Origin: a virus
Virus record (IMG/VR): IMGVR_UViG_3300012532_000006
Location: 1-40,752 of that record
Length of the DNA stretch: 40,752 bases
Direction: 5' to 3' (one strand)
Within the stretch, counting starts at the first letter, position 1, and every line of letters starts with the position of its first letter. This document shows, in pieces, positions 22,368 to 30,998 of the stretch. The translations under genes and the position numbers were made by a program. The notes under the pieces were generated by a model. The model saw nothing but the letters and a program-made list of their open reading frames with translations, had not been told where the DNA came from and ran no database searches.

Positions 22368-23321
22368 CTAAACTAGGTTTTTATCACCAGACACACCAGC
22401 GCTACCAGCGTAAGTGGTCGTATTTGCAGCGATTACACCACGAACACCTGAGGCCAGCGTCGCAGCCCCCCAGGCTATATTTCCGCTTCCCGTGGCAGTT
22501 GTTCCGATACTTGCATTGTCAAACGCGGAGTTCCTCGAGGCAACTGTTTGGGCAGTGTTCGTATTGGTTGTTGCTGTTACCTGTCCGTGAGCTTTCGTTC
22601 CGTCAGAGTAGTCTGTTCCCACAGTACCCGTAACTGTTGTTCCGTTGATTGCGTCCTTAAGGACATCCAAAGTGACGGCTGCGCTCACTTGAATCTTAAT
22701 CTCGTCGAGAACGTTAGCAACACCACCAGAAAGAGTTGTTCCTGTCCACGACCCTGTAGCACATGTTTCTGACGTGGTAAGAGCATTCGGAGCTGTACCA
22801 TACTGGCGAGCCTCGACTACCTGGGTAGTGTTGGTGTTGGTAGTCGCCGTCACGTCAGAGTGGGCTACCGTGCCAACTGAATACTCTGTGCCTTCGGTAC
22901 CACCAGTGGCATTAACGGCAATCTTAAAGTTATCAAGAGAAGCCGCAACGTTCGCACCGATCAGGACCTCGTTGGCCTGTGCAGGACTCGAGAGAGTAGT
23001 TTTAAATGTATATTGCTTGTTGCTAATCGTGACCGTTTCACCGTCCGTAAACGATGTCGCGTTGGTAAGCGTCGAGGTTGCTTTTACACCCGTAAGCGTC
23101 GTAACGAACGTGTAAGTACGGTTTCCGATAGTCACAGTATCACCGGCAGTAACGTCAGCACCAGCCGTTGTTGCTACCCCTGTTCCTAGCGTTTCAGTAT
23201 AAGCTGTTCCGTTTTTCTCTAGGTAGAGAATTTTCTGTTCAAATTTAGAGTCATTCGGGTAGTTGCTAGCCGTTAGACCAACTGCGTTACCACGTATAAC
23301 AAGTTCATTTCGTGAAGGCAT
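22368..23321 (-). CDS. Repeat-containing virion protein, 317 aa
   Basis: The N terminus MPSRNELVIRGNAVGLTASN is followed by repeats of a phage beta-module: TVTIGNRTYTFVTTLTGV, TVTISNKQYTFKTTL, NEVLIGANVAASLDNFKIAV, AHSDVTATTNTNTTQVVEAR and again AHGQVTATTNTNTAQTVASR. The module is widespread in phage structural proteins near the capsid genes. The two ~100-residue copies show internal duplication. The role (decoration or early tail protein) is inferred from position in the coat operon. Confidence 0.6.
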   Translation of the reverse strand: MPSRNELVIRGNAVGLTASNYPNDSKFEQKILYLEKNGTAYTETLGTGVATTAGADVTAGDTVTIGNRTYTFVTTLTGVKATSTLTNATSFTDGETVTISNKQYTFKTTLSSPAQANEVLIGANVAASLDNFKIAVNATGGTEGTEYSVGTVAHSDVTATTNTNTTQVVEARQYGTAPNALTTSETCATGSWTGTTLSGGVANVLDEIKIQVSAAVTLDVLKDAINGTTVTGTVGTDYSDGTKAHGQVTATTNTNTAQTVASRNSAFDNASIGTTATGSGNIAWGAATLASGVRGVIAANTTTYAGSAGVSGDKNLV

Positions 23322-23362
23322 GATGTTCCTTTATTTTATTGCTTGATGAGCCGATACTCGGA

Positions 23363-23384
23363 CTCCCGACCCAATTGCCGGGAG
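23363..23384. other. GC-rich hairpin between coat-operon genes
   Basis: CTCCCG (23363-23368) pairs with CGGGAG (23379-23384), then CTTTT on the plus strand only. On the transcribed minus strand there is no T-run, so it is more likely an RNA-stability or processing hairpin than a terminator. Confidence 0.4.
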
Positions 23385-23404
23385 CTTTTCTCTCAAGGAG
23401 TTTA

Positions 23405-23929
23405 CTAAGCGATTTCTGGAATTTCTTCCCAGACAATACTCCAAACGCCGGAGATGGCAGTTGTGAGCGAGTTGATAGAAACTGCACAGCCAGGGGCGAC
23501 CTGAAGAGATCCTTCTAGGTCATCAACAATTTGTGGCTGGCTTACTGAACCAGTAGCAACTGGACCACCAAGTGGACGAACAACCACTGGAGCTGCTGGT
23601 AGGGTAACTGCTGAGGCTGCGAGGCCAACAGCTGCTTTACCGTTACCAAGGTTAGCTGAACGAACCGTTAGTGGGGTTGTCTGTGTTACTGCTGCCGCCG
23701 TAGGTACGACGTTTGCTGCAAGTACCACTGTTGCGATAGCTGCTGGGGCGGTTGTGAGTGCTCCCCTTACTTGGAGGAGAACCAGCGTTTTACCTGAACC
23801 AAACGGGTTAGTAAGGGTAAAACCTGTCTGTGTTGTCGAAAGAGCTGTCGATGTCGCTACACCAGCTTGGGTGCTTGCGACAAAAAGATTTCGAGCGCCA
23901 TCTTGTACGTATGTTGCGCGTGATGCCAT
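23405..23929 (-). CDS. Putative capsid decoration/head protein, 174 aa
   Basis: Ala/Thr/Val-rich small protein (LTTAPAAIATVVLAANVVPT, AAVGLAASAVTLPAAPVVVR) with ARNLFVASTQAG at the start and a closing VWSIVWEEIPEIA. The composition and place directly after the coat gene are typical of head-decoration or stabilising proteins. No motif decides its role. Confidence 0.6.
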   Translation of the reverse strand: MASRATYVQDGARNLFVASTQAGVATSTALSTTQTGFTLTNPFGSGKTLVLLQVRGALTTAPAAIATVVLAANVVPTAAAVTQTTPLTVRSANLGNGKAAVGLAASAVTLPAAPVVVRPLGGPVATGSVSQPQIVDDLEGSLQVAPGCAVSINSLTTAISGVWSIVWEEIPEIA

Positions 23930-23973
23930 TTTATTTTCCTTCGGTTATGTTTGATTTTAAAGGTGGCTACCTA

Positions 23974-24843
23974 TTAAGGTGCAGTAGTACGAGTAAGTTC
24001 TACGACGCTAGCAGCACGCTCAACACCAATTCCGTAAACGGTGTGAAGAGCAGTGTTCCAACCGAGGTCACGAACTACGTATTGAGTTTCAAGCTTTGGT
24101 TTTTGCTGAACAGCTTTTGTAATAGCCTTTTTATGGAAGAAGAGGTTACGTCCGGTTGTTGAAGTAGGGACGTTACCACTGTGGTAAATATCCATACCAT
24201 AAACATTACCAACGAGACCGTCTGTTCCGTCAACAGCTTTTCCAGTCTTTCCAGTTTGGTCGTAAGCAGTGTATTTATTGACACCAAGTAGGTCGGCCTT
24301 TGTGTTGTTACCAACAACGCCGCGAATACCACCCATGCTTGAAGGAGTGTTCGAGTTGTCAAAGGCTGTCACGACAGCGATGATGTCTGCATCATCGACA
24401 GCAGCACCACCAGATACTGAAGTACCTGCAGACGCGTAAAGTGCCATCAAGTCAGTGTCGATTTGTCGAGCAAGAGCTTCGCTCATTCGCTCGAAGAAGG
24501 CCTGCTTAAGGTCGTAGTTGCTCTGGATTTTTGCGATGTCTTCGATAAGAACACCAACGTAGTAGTGTTTGTCGATGTTGATTGCGATTGGGGCGCCTTC
24601 AGGTGAATCGAAGGTCAACTGTGTGCTTGCTGCTTTTGCACGAGCATCAACACCAGCTGTGAATGGTACACGGATAACATCACCACCATCAGCAATAAGT
24701 CCTGAGCGATCTTGTACTAACTTTGCGATTTGAAGTACTTTATCGAAAGGCTGCTCGATTTCACGGGTCCAAACTTCTTGCACATATTGTGCAGTTTGTG
24801 CAATAGAACGCGTAACATTTGAGTTAGTCGTTGGGTTTGCCAT
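23974..24843 (-). CDS. Major capsid protein, 289 aa
   Basis: The N-terminal helix (NVTRSIAQTAQYVQEVWTRE), ADGGDVIRVPFTAG, IAINIDKHYYVGVLIEDIAK and ALARQIDTDLMALYASAGTS follow the pattern of HK97-fold coat proteins: N-arm, E-loop, spine helix. The C-terminal YGIGVERAASVVEL is an A-domain-like end. Size, location after the scaffold gene and codon quality support coat. GroES-like co-chaperonin is encoded 2 kb downstream. Confidence 0.8.
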   Translation of the reverse strand: MANPTTNSNVTRSIAQTAQYVQEVWTREIEQPFDKVLQIAKLVQDRSGLIADGGDVIRVPFTAGVDARAKAASTQLTFDSPEGAPIAINIDKHYYVGVLIEDIAKIQSNYDLKQAFFERMSEALARQIDTDLMALYASAGTSVSGGAAVDDADIIAVVTAFDNSNTPSSMGGIRGVVGNNTKADLLGVNKYTAYDQTGKTGKAVDGTDGLVGNVYGMDIYHSGNVPTSTTGRNLFFHKKAITKAVQQKPKLETQYVVRDLGWNTALHTVYGIGVERAASVVELTRTTAP

Positions 24844-24870
24844 TTTATTTTCCTTTGTTTTAAGTTTCGT

Positions 24871-25623
24871 TTAGCGGTGTTTTACGGTCGCTAGCCCTAT
24901 TTGTTTTCCATAAGCCGCAAGCTCTTCGTCGCTCATACTCTCAACGGGTTGGTTAAGATTTAGCCGTTTAGACGAACTACCATCCGGCCTAATGCCTGTT
25001 GTGGCAGCCTGCCTTGCAATATTCTTAGCCGTGGTCTGAACCTTCTGCCCGGCAATCTCGTTACCGAGTTCGAAAATACTATCAACAAACTCCGAGTAGC
25101 GAACATTTGAGTTAGTCGCGATACCCGTGCTAAAGTCGAATCCGGCTGTCGATAGGTACATCATGCTTATGGCATCAGCTAGGTGAGGATTAAAGTGCTC
25201 TTTGTCTTCTGGATTAAGTTGTGAATACTTGGCTACCACTTTTGGAGCATCAATCTCTAGACGAGTGTGGAACTGAATTGACTGCGCTTGCTGAAGCCCT
25301 TGGTTATATGACTGGTCGGCATATGCCTTGCGGTCTGCCTCGAGTTGCTTAACCACTTCCGGGTCGGCGTCTAGCGCTTCGCCATAGTTCAATCCCTGAT
25401 GCTGAGGTGGGGTATTCTGCCTCTGAGGATCTTTTAACTTCTCAATAAGCTTCTGAATACGGAGACTTTCACGGCGGGAGGGCTGTTCTGGTTCCTCTAC
25501 GGGATCATCGGGCTCCTCTTCGATTGGTTCCTCTTCAACCTCTTCTGGTTCTACGGATGGCTGATCGACAACCTCCTCGACTTCCTCAATTGGCTGTTCG
25601 TTAGGGTTTTTGTCGTCTTCCAT
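24871..25623 (-). CDS. Scaffolding protein, 250 aa
   Basis: Residues 1-50 are almost all Glu/Asp/Pro/Val (EEVEEEPIEEEPDDPVEEPE), followed by a basic helical part (RRESLRIQKLIEKLKDPQRQ) and a Gln-rich coil (ADRKAYADQSYNQGLQQAQS). The C terminus again is helical and basic (SSKRLNLNQPVESMSDEELA). This is the standard make-up of phage scaffolds, placed directly before the coat gene. GGAG precedes ATG 25623. Confidence 0.78.
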   Translation of the reverse strand: MEDDKNPNEQPIEEVEEVVDQPSVEPEEVEEEPIEEEPDDPVEEPEQPSRRESLRIQKLIEKLKDPQRQNTPPQHQGLNYGEALDADPEVVKQLEADRKAYADQSYNQGLQQAQSIQFHTRLEIDAPKVVAKYSQLNPEDKEHFNPHLADAISMMYLSTAGFDFSTGIATNSNVRYSEFVDSIFELGNEIAGQKVQTTAKNIARQAATTGIRPDGSSSKRLNLNQPVESMSDEELAAYGKQIGLATVKHR

Positions 25624-25636
25624 CTCAACTCCTTCA

Positions 25637-25730
25637 GCCCTCGTTCGGTTTCCTTTGTGGATTCCTGGCTCATGGCGACGCCGTTATTTGTTTTACTGCC
25701 CTCGTTCGACATACTGTCAAGCTCATGGCG
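25637..25730. repeat. Imperfect duplication in the scaffold leader
   Basis: GCCCTCGTTCG occurs at 25637-25647 and 25698-25708, and GCTCATGGCG at 25668-25677 and 25721-25730. Two partly degenerate copies of a roughly 50-bp segment make up the 130-bp leader between the promoter and the scaffold gene. No gene is seen in it. Confidence 0.5.
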
Positions 25731-25744
25731 GCGCTTATGCAGAC

Positions 25745-25778
25745 ATTATATATTTTTTACTATACTTTGTATAGTAAA
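25745..25778 (-). promoter_or_regulatory. Late promoter with 23-bp palindrome (scaffold/coat unit)
   Basis: Palindrome at 25756-25778. Minus strand: TTTACTATACA (25768-25778), 17 bp, then consensus TATAAT (25745-25750). This is the best -10 of the family and precedes the most highly needed genes. The palindrome overlaps the stop codon of the preceding gene. Confidence 0.8.
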
Positions 25779-26029
25779 TCTATCTTCTTTAATATGGGTA
25801 ATCCGTTCTCTGTTCCGTCTAAAATATAGTTAGGGGGAATATATTGGACTAACTTGCCGTTATTTGTGTCGCAGGTAAGTTTATTGCCTTCAAGCTGCCA
25901 GTTGGTGCACTGGAGTTTCTCGAGTCTTTCGCTCGCAGGATGTTCCCATGTATCTTCGCCGTGATCGGCGTGTATGGGTCGCTGTTTTCCGTGACGGTCG
26001 TAAAAACTAAGCTCTTTCTCGCTGAACAT
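25760..26029 (-). CDS. Hypothetical head-region protein, 89 aa
   Basis: Short protein (ERLEKLQCTNWQLEGNKLTC, then LVQYIPPNYILDGTENGLPI). The IPPNYILDGT segment is frequent in small phage proteins near portal genes. Function unknown. It overlaps the upstream gene by 23 bp. Its stop codon lies in the scaffold promoter palindrome. Confidence 0.6.
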   Translation of the reverse strand: MFSEKELSFYDRHGKQRPIHADHGEDTWEHPASERLEKLQCTNWQLEGNKLTCDTNNGKLVQYIPPNYILDGTENGLPILKKIDLLYKV

Positions 26030-26336
26030 TCTCTTCTACAACCTCCCTTGCTAGTTTGTATATCTCAAGTACCGCATTAAATTCGTTAATAATAGCGTTG
26101 GCTATGACCCAGTCATTGACATTTACCGGACTCGTTTGCACATCGTCACCATTCGGAAGATGGGTTTGATAAAACTTAATCCGTTCGTCGAAGTGCTCTT
26201 TGAGTTTCTTAAACTCTTCACTTTTGGAAAATCTTGCCATGTTTTTTTCAGCGGTAAGATCCTGCTCGGGGACCCTCATCTCCGGCAAGTCGGTACCAAA
26301 GTCTTCACCTACAATTGCGTTTTTTGGACCGGTCAT
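26007..26336 (-). CDS. Hypothetical helical protein after portal, 109 aa
   Basis: Helical, charged protein (SKSEEFKKLKEHFDERIKFY, EFNAVLEIYKLAREVVEENV), no recognised family. An AGGAGG site precedes ATG 26336, 8 bp after the portal stop. Position suggests a head-assembly accessory, not shown by sequence. Confidence 0.6.
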   Translation of the reverse strand: MTGPKNAIVGEDFGTDLPEMRVPEQDLTAEKNMARFSKSEEFKKLKEHFDERIKFYQTHLPNGDDVQTSPVNVNDWVIANAIINEFNAVLEIYKLAREVVEENVQRERA

Positions 26337-26344
26337 TTATCCTC

Positions 26345-28411
26345 CTATAACTTCCCTAAGTGTTCTGCCGCTTTCGCCACCAGTGGATCTTTTATCATTT
26401 CACCACCAACAAAGTTCGGCATCTGCGGTTCCGTGCCTTGCTGTGCCTGCATACCGACGGGGCTCATCTCGTTTGACGGTTGCATACCAGCCTGTCCCTC
26501 AATCTGGCGCTTAATATCTTCGGGAGCGTCCTTATAGTTCAAACTCTCGCTGACAGGTTTTGTTTTTGCGGCGACGTTCTGGTCCGAGGCTTGTTGCTGT
26601 TGCTCAAGTTTCATTTGGTGCTCTTCTTTGGCTTGTTGCTGCTGTTGTTCCTGTGGAGATGGAGCACCAGGAATGGCGGTAACAAACTTACTGGCGTTCG
26701 GAATATCAGATAAGGCAGCGAAAGCCTTTCCGATTTCATCAGGATGGAGTTCGTACCGTGGATCGTCCTTGAACATGTTTTGGAACTTTCCCAGGTTGTC
26801 AACTAGCCGTTCCAGGCTAGCGAGCATATTTTCTTTGTTTTCCTTAGCGGTAGAGCCAGGCTTGATGTTAAAACGATACTCGACACCCTTAAGAGCCGCA
26901 GGGTTTACTGTTAGCTGTCCGCCTGTAAATGTACTGTTTGGCTTGAAAGTCTCACTCGATAGCGGAACTCCCGTCTGATCAACGAAGATGCCAAAAATAT
27001 CCGTGAGGCCGGACTCGGCAATAGATTCAATATCCTTAGAAAATAGCGCAACGGGGATGTCTTCAGTCCCAATATTCACAACCAGAGACATGAACCCATC
27101 GGTTAATTCTTCAACAGCACTTTCAAGATATGTTCTTTCTTGGCCATCTCTAGTAGCTTCTTTATCGCTGTAAAGCCCAATCGCGGCAGGGGTTTTCCCT
27201 TGAGAAGGGTTAAGCGTGTCGGCCCCTGGAGAAGAAGCATTTTGCGTACCGAATAACGATAGTAAAGAGCCAGTAAGGTTCGTCTGTGCAGCCTGGTAGG
27301 TCGCTAGCCCGGCATTGGAAGTCTCGAGACGGCGGATAGAGTTCGGAAGAGTCTCAAGCATAACGGCACCCTCGCGGTAATCGAGAGTATGCTTAATAAC
27401 ACCATTGGCATTCGCGATAATCGGTGGAATGAGGTTCATCTTTATGCCCTTAAAGTAGAAGTTCGTAAGGCCATCACGCGCAAACTGGAGTGGTTTAGCC
27501 CGCTGGAAGTCGCCTAATCCGTAAAACGAGTCAAACAAAGGCTGCGAGTATTTAATAACAAAAGGAATTTTCCCGTTTTTGTGTGGGTTAGGGAGGTTCC
27601 GAATCTCAATACAACTGTGGTCAGGGGCAAATGAAATCCACTTTCCGTCGTCTCCTGCCTCGTAACGTGTCGCTATACATATGCCTTTTTTCTTGCCCTG
27701 AGGGGTGCGATTACGGTCAACAACCGTGTCTCTATTAGGGTCGTTATCGGTCACTTCTTTATCAGCGAGGTCAATTAGCTGTTTGATCGCATCTCTATCC
27801 CAGCCGTCGTCAATGGGCTTACCGGTTGTATCGTCGGTTTCTGGAGGGGTATCTAGAATATTTTGGAGAGCTTTTTTATTTAGCCACGTTAAAGCGGTGA
27901 CGTAATCCATGTCCGCAATAGAAACCTTTCCCTGTTGAGGAACGAGATTGCGTGGATTCCATAACCAACAATCTGGCCCAACGTACCCACTTGGGGATAC
28001 GTTCCAGTCGTAAAACATCGGCATATACCCATAAACACTTGAGTAAAGTTGCCATAATCTAAATTTTGTATCGAGGTTATGCTGGGAATTTGCGTTAGGA
28101 TAAATCCACTTCTGGCGGAGAATGTCCATAAAAGCTGCTTTTCCCTGATCTGCCAGGGCAACGGATTCTGTGACACCTTCGGGAAGTTTGCCCACAACCC
28201 GCGCAGCACGCTCTATCGCAAGAGTCGCCGCATAACTATCGGTGATTTTGCTGCCATCAACTGAAGCAGATACCGAATCGTACACCATCCCGATAAGCAT
28301 TGCTTCGTAAGAATCAAAGGTGTTTACGTACTTTAGGTGTATTTCCCAATCGCTCTCGTAATCAGATTTGTAGGAGTATTCGTGGTTTTTTTCGTTTTTG
28401 TTATCGGTCAT
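26345..28411 (-). CDS. Portal protein, 688 aa
   Basis: Dodecameric DNA-entry channel at the capsid vertex. Recognisable portal features: the N-terminal LIGMVYDSVSASVDGSKI, helical wing with MDILRQKWIYPNANSQHNLD, ARDGLTNFYFKGIKMNLIPP (stem-clip region) and PGADTLNPSQGKTPAAIGLY, and a long Gln-rich C-terminal crown (EEHQMKLEQQQQASDQN). The length fits large podoviral portals. It is divergent from TerL, with both promoters at 28422-28465. GGGGACC precedes ATG 28411. Confidence 0.82.
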   Translation of the reverse strand: MTDNKNEKNHEYSYKSDYESDWEIHLKYVNTFDSYEAMLIGMVYDSVSASVDGSKITDSYAATLAIERAARVVGKLPEGVTESVALADQGKAAFMDILRQKWIYPNANSQHNLDTKFRLWQLYSSVYGYMPMFYDWNVSPSGYVGPDCWLWNPRNLVPQQGKVSIADMDYVTALTWLNKKALQNILDTPPETDDTTGKPIDDGWDRDAIKQLIDLADKEVTDNDPNRDTVVDRNRTPQGKKKGICIATRYEAGDDGKWISFAPDHSCIEIRNLPNPHKNGKIPFVIKYSQPLFDSFYGLGDFQRAKPLQFARDGLTNFYFKGIKMNLIPPIIANANGVIKHTLDYREGAVMLETLPNSIRRLETSNAGLATYQAAQTNLTGSLLSLFGTQNASSPGADTLNPSQGKTPAAIGLYSDKEATRDGQERTYLESAVEELTDGFMSLVVNIGTEDIPVALFSKDIESIAESGLTDIFGIFVDQTGVPLSSETFKPNSTFTGGQLTVNPAALKGVEYRFNIKPGSTAKENKENMLASLERLVDNLGKFQNMFKDDPRYELHPDEIGKAFAALSDIPNASKFVTAIPGAPSPQEQQQQQAKEEHQMKLEQQQQASDQNVAAKTKPVSESLNYKDAPEDIKRQIEGQAGMQPSNEMSPVGMQAQQGTEPQMPNFVGGEMIKDPLVAKAAEHLGKL

Positions 28412-28421
28412 ACGGTCCCCA

Positions 28422-28455
28422 TTTGCTATACATTGTATAGTAAATTATATATACT
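28422..28455 (+). promoter_or_regulatory. Late promoter toward TerL, with 23-bp palindrome
   Basis: The palindrome covers 28422-28444. Plus strand: TTTGCTATACA (28422-28432), 17 bp, then TATACT (28450-28455). The leader to ATG 28511 is about 50 nt and ends with GAGGGA. Confidence 0.7.
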
Positions 28456-28465
28456 GCATAGCAAA
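28432..28465 (-). promoter_or_regulatory. Late promoter toward portal, overlapping the divergent one
   Basis: Minus strand: TTTGCTATGCA (28455-28465), 17 bp, then TACAAT (28432-28437), which lies in the palindrome used by the plus-strand promoter. The two promoters share about 24 bp, so their activities are probably linked. Confidence 0.65.
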
Positions 28466-28510
28466 TAGATACTCTTAAAACAAACCCCATAAATTAACAA
28501 GCGAGGGAAT

Positions 28511-29290
28511 ATGACACGAAAACCAATGTCAGAAGGACAAAAAAAAGCAGAAAGCGAGCGGATGAAAGCAATGTGGGCGAAGAAGAAAACGGATGACCCT
28601 GTAAAAGAGGTTGAGCAGCCGGACTTTTCAGAACAGCCGGTTGAAACAGTATCAGATCCGAAATACGATGACCTGCAACGACAAATCCAAGAACTCAAGT
28701 CAATGCTACAGGTGCCACAGTATCAGCAACCTCCTCAAATTAACCACGCTGGACGCCTCGTTGGACGAGTAGACAGATATATTATCGACCCCGCAAATTA
28801 CCCAGATCCCTGCGTAAGGCTCTCTCAGGAGCCTCGCTTACAGAGATTCGCCTTCCCTATTAACTACGAACTCGAATTTACCGTTTCCTCGACTCAATAC
28901 CAGAACCAAGAGGGCGTAAACATGCGCGAGCCAAAGTTCACCCTTGAGTTACACCGTGTCGTCATAGACGAAGAAACTGGCGAGCCGACATCAGGAAGGT
29001 ACGTAGTCTGCCGTTCGATATTCCACGAAGACCCCGAGGCTGCGCTTGTTATTGCAAGAGATAACGGCTATGAAGTCGATCAAACAAACGAAAAACTATT
29101 CTTAGACGAAATGCGCTACCTCCGTATGAGAGATTGGCTACTTGAGGCTTTTTACCCCAGAGCTGCACAGCCAACTCGCCAGAAAAAGGAAGTTGTTGTT
29201 GGGGGGAAACTTGTGGAGTTCTTCACAGTAAACTCGGAAACAGCCCAGTCTCCTTTCGCAGAGATGAATTCAACCACTAAGAAGTTGTAA
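28511..29290 (+). CDS. Hypothetical protein preceding TerL, 259 aa
   Basis: Basic N terminus (MTRKPMSEGQKKAESERMKA), a helix likely coiled (DDLQRQIQELKSMLQ), then a domain with HAGRLVGRVDRYIIDPANYP, FPINYELEFTVSSTQYQN, KFTLELHRVVIDEETGEP and MRYLRMRDWLLEAF. It has no TerS-like HTH that I can point to. TAATG overlap with TerL suggests a packaging partner, possibly an unusual small terminase or a connector, but this is inference. Confidence 0.65.
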   Translation: MTRKPMSEGQKKAESERMKAMWAKKKTDDPVKEVEQPDFSEQPVETVSDPKYDDLQRQIQELKSMLQVPQYQQPPQINHAGRLVGRVDRYIIDPANYPDPCVRLSQEPRLQRFAFPINYELEFTVSSTQYQNQEGVNMREPKFTLELHRVVIDEETGEPTSGRYVVCRSIFHEDPEAALVIARDNGYEVDQTNEKLFLDEMRYLRMRDWLLEAFYPRAAQPTRQKKEVVVGGKLVEFFTVNSETAQSPFAEMNSTTKKL

Positions 29291-30642
29291 TGGGTTACGC
29301 GGCCCATAAAAAACAAGCCCTTGCCCACAAGGCTATGATGCAAGATGGCTTTAAGCGAGTTGTTTTGATGATGGGCCGCCAATCCGGTAAAACGTACTTC
29401 GCGGTAAATCACGGTTGGATCTCTGGGGTTCTTGAGCAGGGAAGGTATTTCATTGTTTTTAAGACATACAAGCAAGCCCACGAAGTTGTATGGCGACAGT
29501 ACATTCCGTTGATCCCGAAGGAACTCATCTATAAAAAGAACGAGCAAGACCTTTTAATAGAATTAAACTACATAAAAGATACCGAGATTATTCTTCCAAC
29601 CGGTGAAAAGATAATCGTTAACCACGATACGGATAAGCCCCGCTCCACAATTCAACTGTTAGGAAGCGACCAGGCCGACTCCCACCGTGGGTTTAAGGCA
29701 AACGGAATAATCTTTGACGAGTATGCCGATCAAGACCCTAATAACTGGGACGCCGTTTATAAGCATTTCTTTACAACCACCGATGGATGGGCGTGTTTCA
29801 TGGGAACACCCCGTGGTTACAATCACTTTTATGACCTTGTTCAATATGCCCAAAAAGACGCCCGCTGGTTTTACCTCGAGGCAACGTGGAGAGATTCACC
29901 ATACGTAAAAAAGGATTTCATTATGGAAGAACGAAAAGAAGCCGAAAAACAAGGGAAGCTTTCAACCTTTTTACAAGAAGTTGAGTTGGAATTTAGAGCT
30001 GTTCAAGGAGCCGTCTACCCGCAATTCGACAGAAAGATCCACGTTGTTAAACCCTCAGAGGTCCCGCCCCTACATGAGATGACCGTCTACTCAGGAATTG
30101 ACTTCGGATGGCACACAACCGCCGTTCCGCTCGTAGGGATAGATAAAGATCAGAACTGGTGGGTGTTTGATGAGGTTTACGGAAGAGAACAGATACTAAA
30201 AGATGTTATGCCCCGCGTAAGAGATAAGATCGCGGATTTGAGATTAACGTTGATGGTTGGGGATTCGCAGGCTAAAGACGCGATTGAGACTTTACTAACG
30301 GAAGGATGGCCAATTGTTCCTGTAGTAAAACGAGCCGACTCAATTATCCATGGGATTGATCTGATAAGGCAGAAGCTCAAACCGAGGATTCAGTTAATCG
30401 GAGAGCCGAAACCTACTTTATTTTTCTCGTCGGTGTGTACGAACATCATAAAAGAGATGGAAGCGTACAAATATCCCGAGGACAAACCCGATAGGAACCC
30501 TTCTGAGCTACCGATGAAAGAGGACGACCACGGGCCAGATGCTTTGCGTTATCTTGTTCTGCATTTAAAATACGGATTAAAGAATGACGAAAAGATTCCC
30601 AAGTCTAGTATGGTCAAGGAGTTAAATTCTTACGGATTATAA
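29290..30642 (+). CDS. terL: Terminase large subunit, 450 aa
   Basis: ATP-driven DNA packaging motor with nuclease. The ATPase has Walker A GRQSGKT (29-35), Walker B GIIFDEYAD (139-147) and coupling motif MGTPRG (171-176). The RNase H-like nuclease has GIDFGW (D271), VGDSQAKD (D325) and DDHGPDALRYL (D412, D413, D417). The length is typical. It is on the plus strand with only one partner gene, divergent from the head genes. Its 3' end overlaps the HxlR gene tail to tail by 13 bp. Confidence 0.93.
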   Translation: MGYAAHKKQALAHKAMMQDGFKRVVLMMGRQSGKTYFAVNHGWISGVLEQGRYFIVFKTYKQAHEVVWRQYIPLIPKELIYKKNEQDLLIELNYIKDTEIILPTGEKIIVNHDTDKPRSTIQLLGSDQADSHRGFKANGIIFDEYADQDPNNWDAVYKHFFTTTDGWACFMGTPRGYNHFYDLVQYAQKDARWFYLEATWRDSPYVKKDFIMEERKEAEKQGKLSTFLQEVELEFRAVQGAVYPQFDRKIHVVKPSEVPPLHEMTVYSGIDFGWHTTAVPLVGIDKDQNWWVFDEVYGREQILKDVMPRVRDKIADLRLTLMVGDSQAKDAIETLLTEGWPIVPVVKRADSIIHGIDLIRQKLKPRIQLIGEPKPTLFFSSVCTNIIKEMEAYKYPEDKPDRNPSELPMKEDDHGPDALRYLVLHLKYGLKNDEKIPKSSMVKELNSYGL

Positions 30643-30998
30643 TACTTCTCGCTCCAGACTTCCATTTCTCTCAGTATATGGTATAGGTCTTTTCCCTTTT
30701 GCGTGAGGTGGTATTCACAGTGGGAATTTGGATGGGGGTAGGATTTTAGGATGATTCCGTCTTTTTCTAGAGCGAGGAGACGGGCTGAGAGAGTACGGGG
30801 GTTTATCTTTAATTTCTCCTGTAATGGAGTGAAGCGGGATGTCCCTGAGAAGAAGGCGCTTAGTAAATGAGGAGTCCACTTGTCTCCTAGTATTTCGGTC
30901 GCAGGTTTTACAAGATCCGCCAGTATCATGTGCTTAGCATAGACTGTTTGAGGGGTGGGGTCAAGTTTAGACGGGGTTTGGGAGAGGGGTGAAGACAC
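30630..30998 (-). CDS. HxlR-family winged-helix regulator, 122 aa
   Basis: MarR-like helix-turn-helix with the HxlR signature: LADLVKPATEILGDKWTPHL (27-46), SRFTPLQEKLKINPRTLSAR (recognition helix), LLALEKDGIIL wing, and YHLTQKGKDLYHIL. HxlR proteins bind short inverted repeats as dimers. The first 25 residues are Pro/Ser/Thr-rich and could be non-native: a GTG start at 30998 is assumed, and a start at 30929 is possible. Neither has a ribosome site. It is the only clear dimeric repressor-type protein here and so a candidate ligand for the late palindromes. Confidence 0.8.
   Translation of the reverse strand: MSSPLSQTPSKLDPTPQTVYAKHMILADLVKPATEILGDKWTPHLLSAFFSGTSRFTPLQEKLKINPRTLSARLLALEKDGIILKSYPHPNSHCEYHLTQKGKDLYHILREMEVWSEKYYNP

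Noticed and set aside
28426-28698. Minus-strand 90-codon frame opposite the gene before TerL
   Set aside because: Antisense to the start of the plus-strand gene, no ribosome site.
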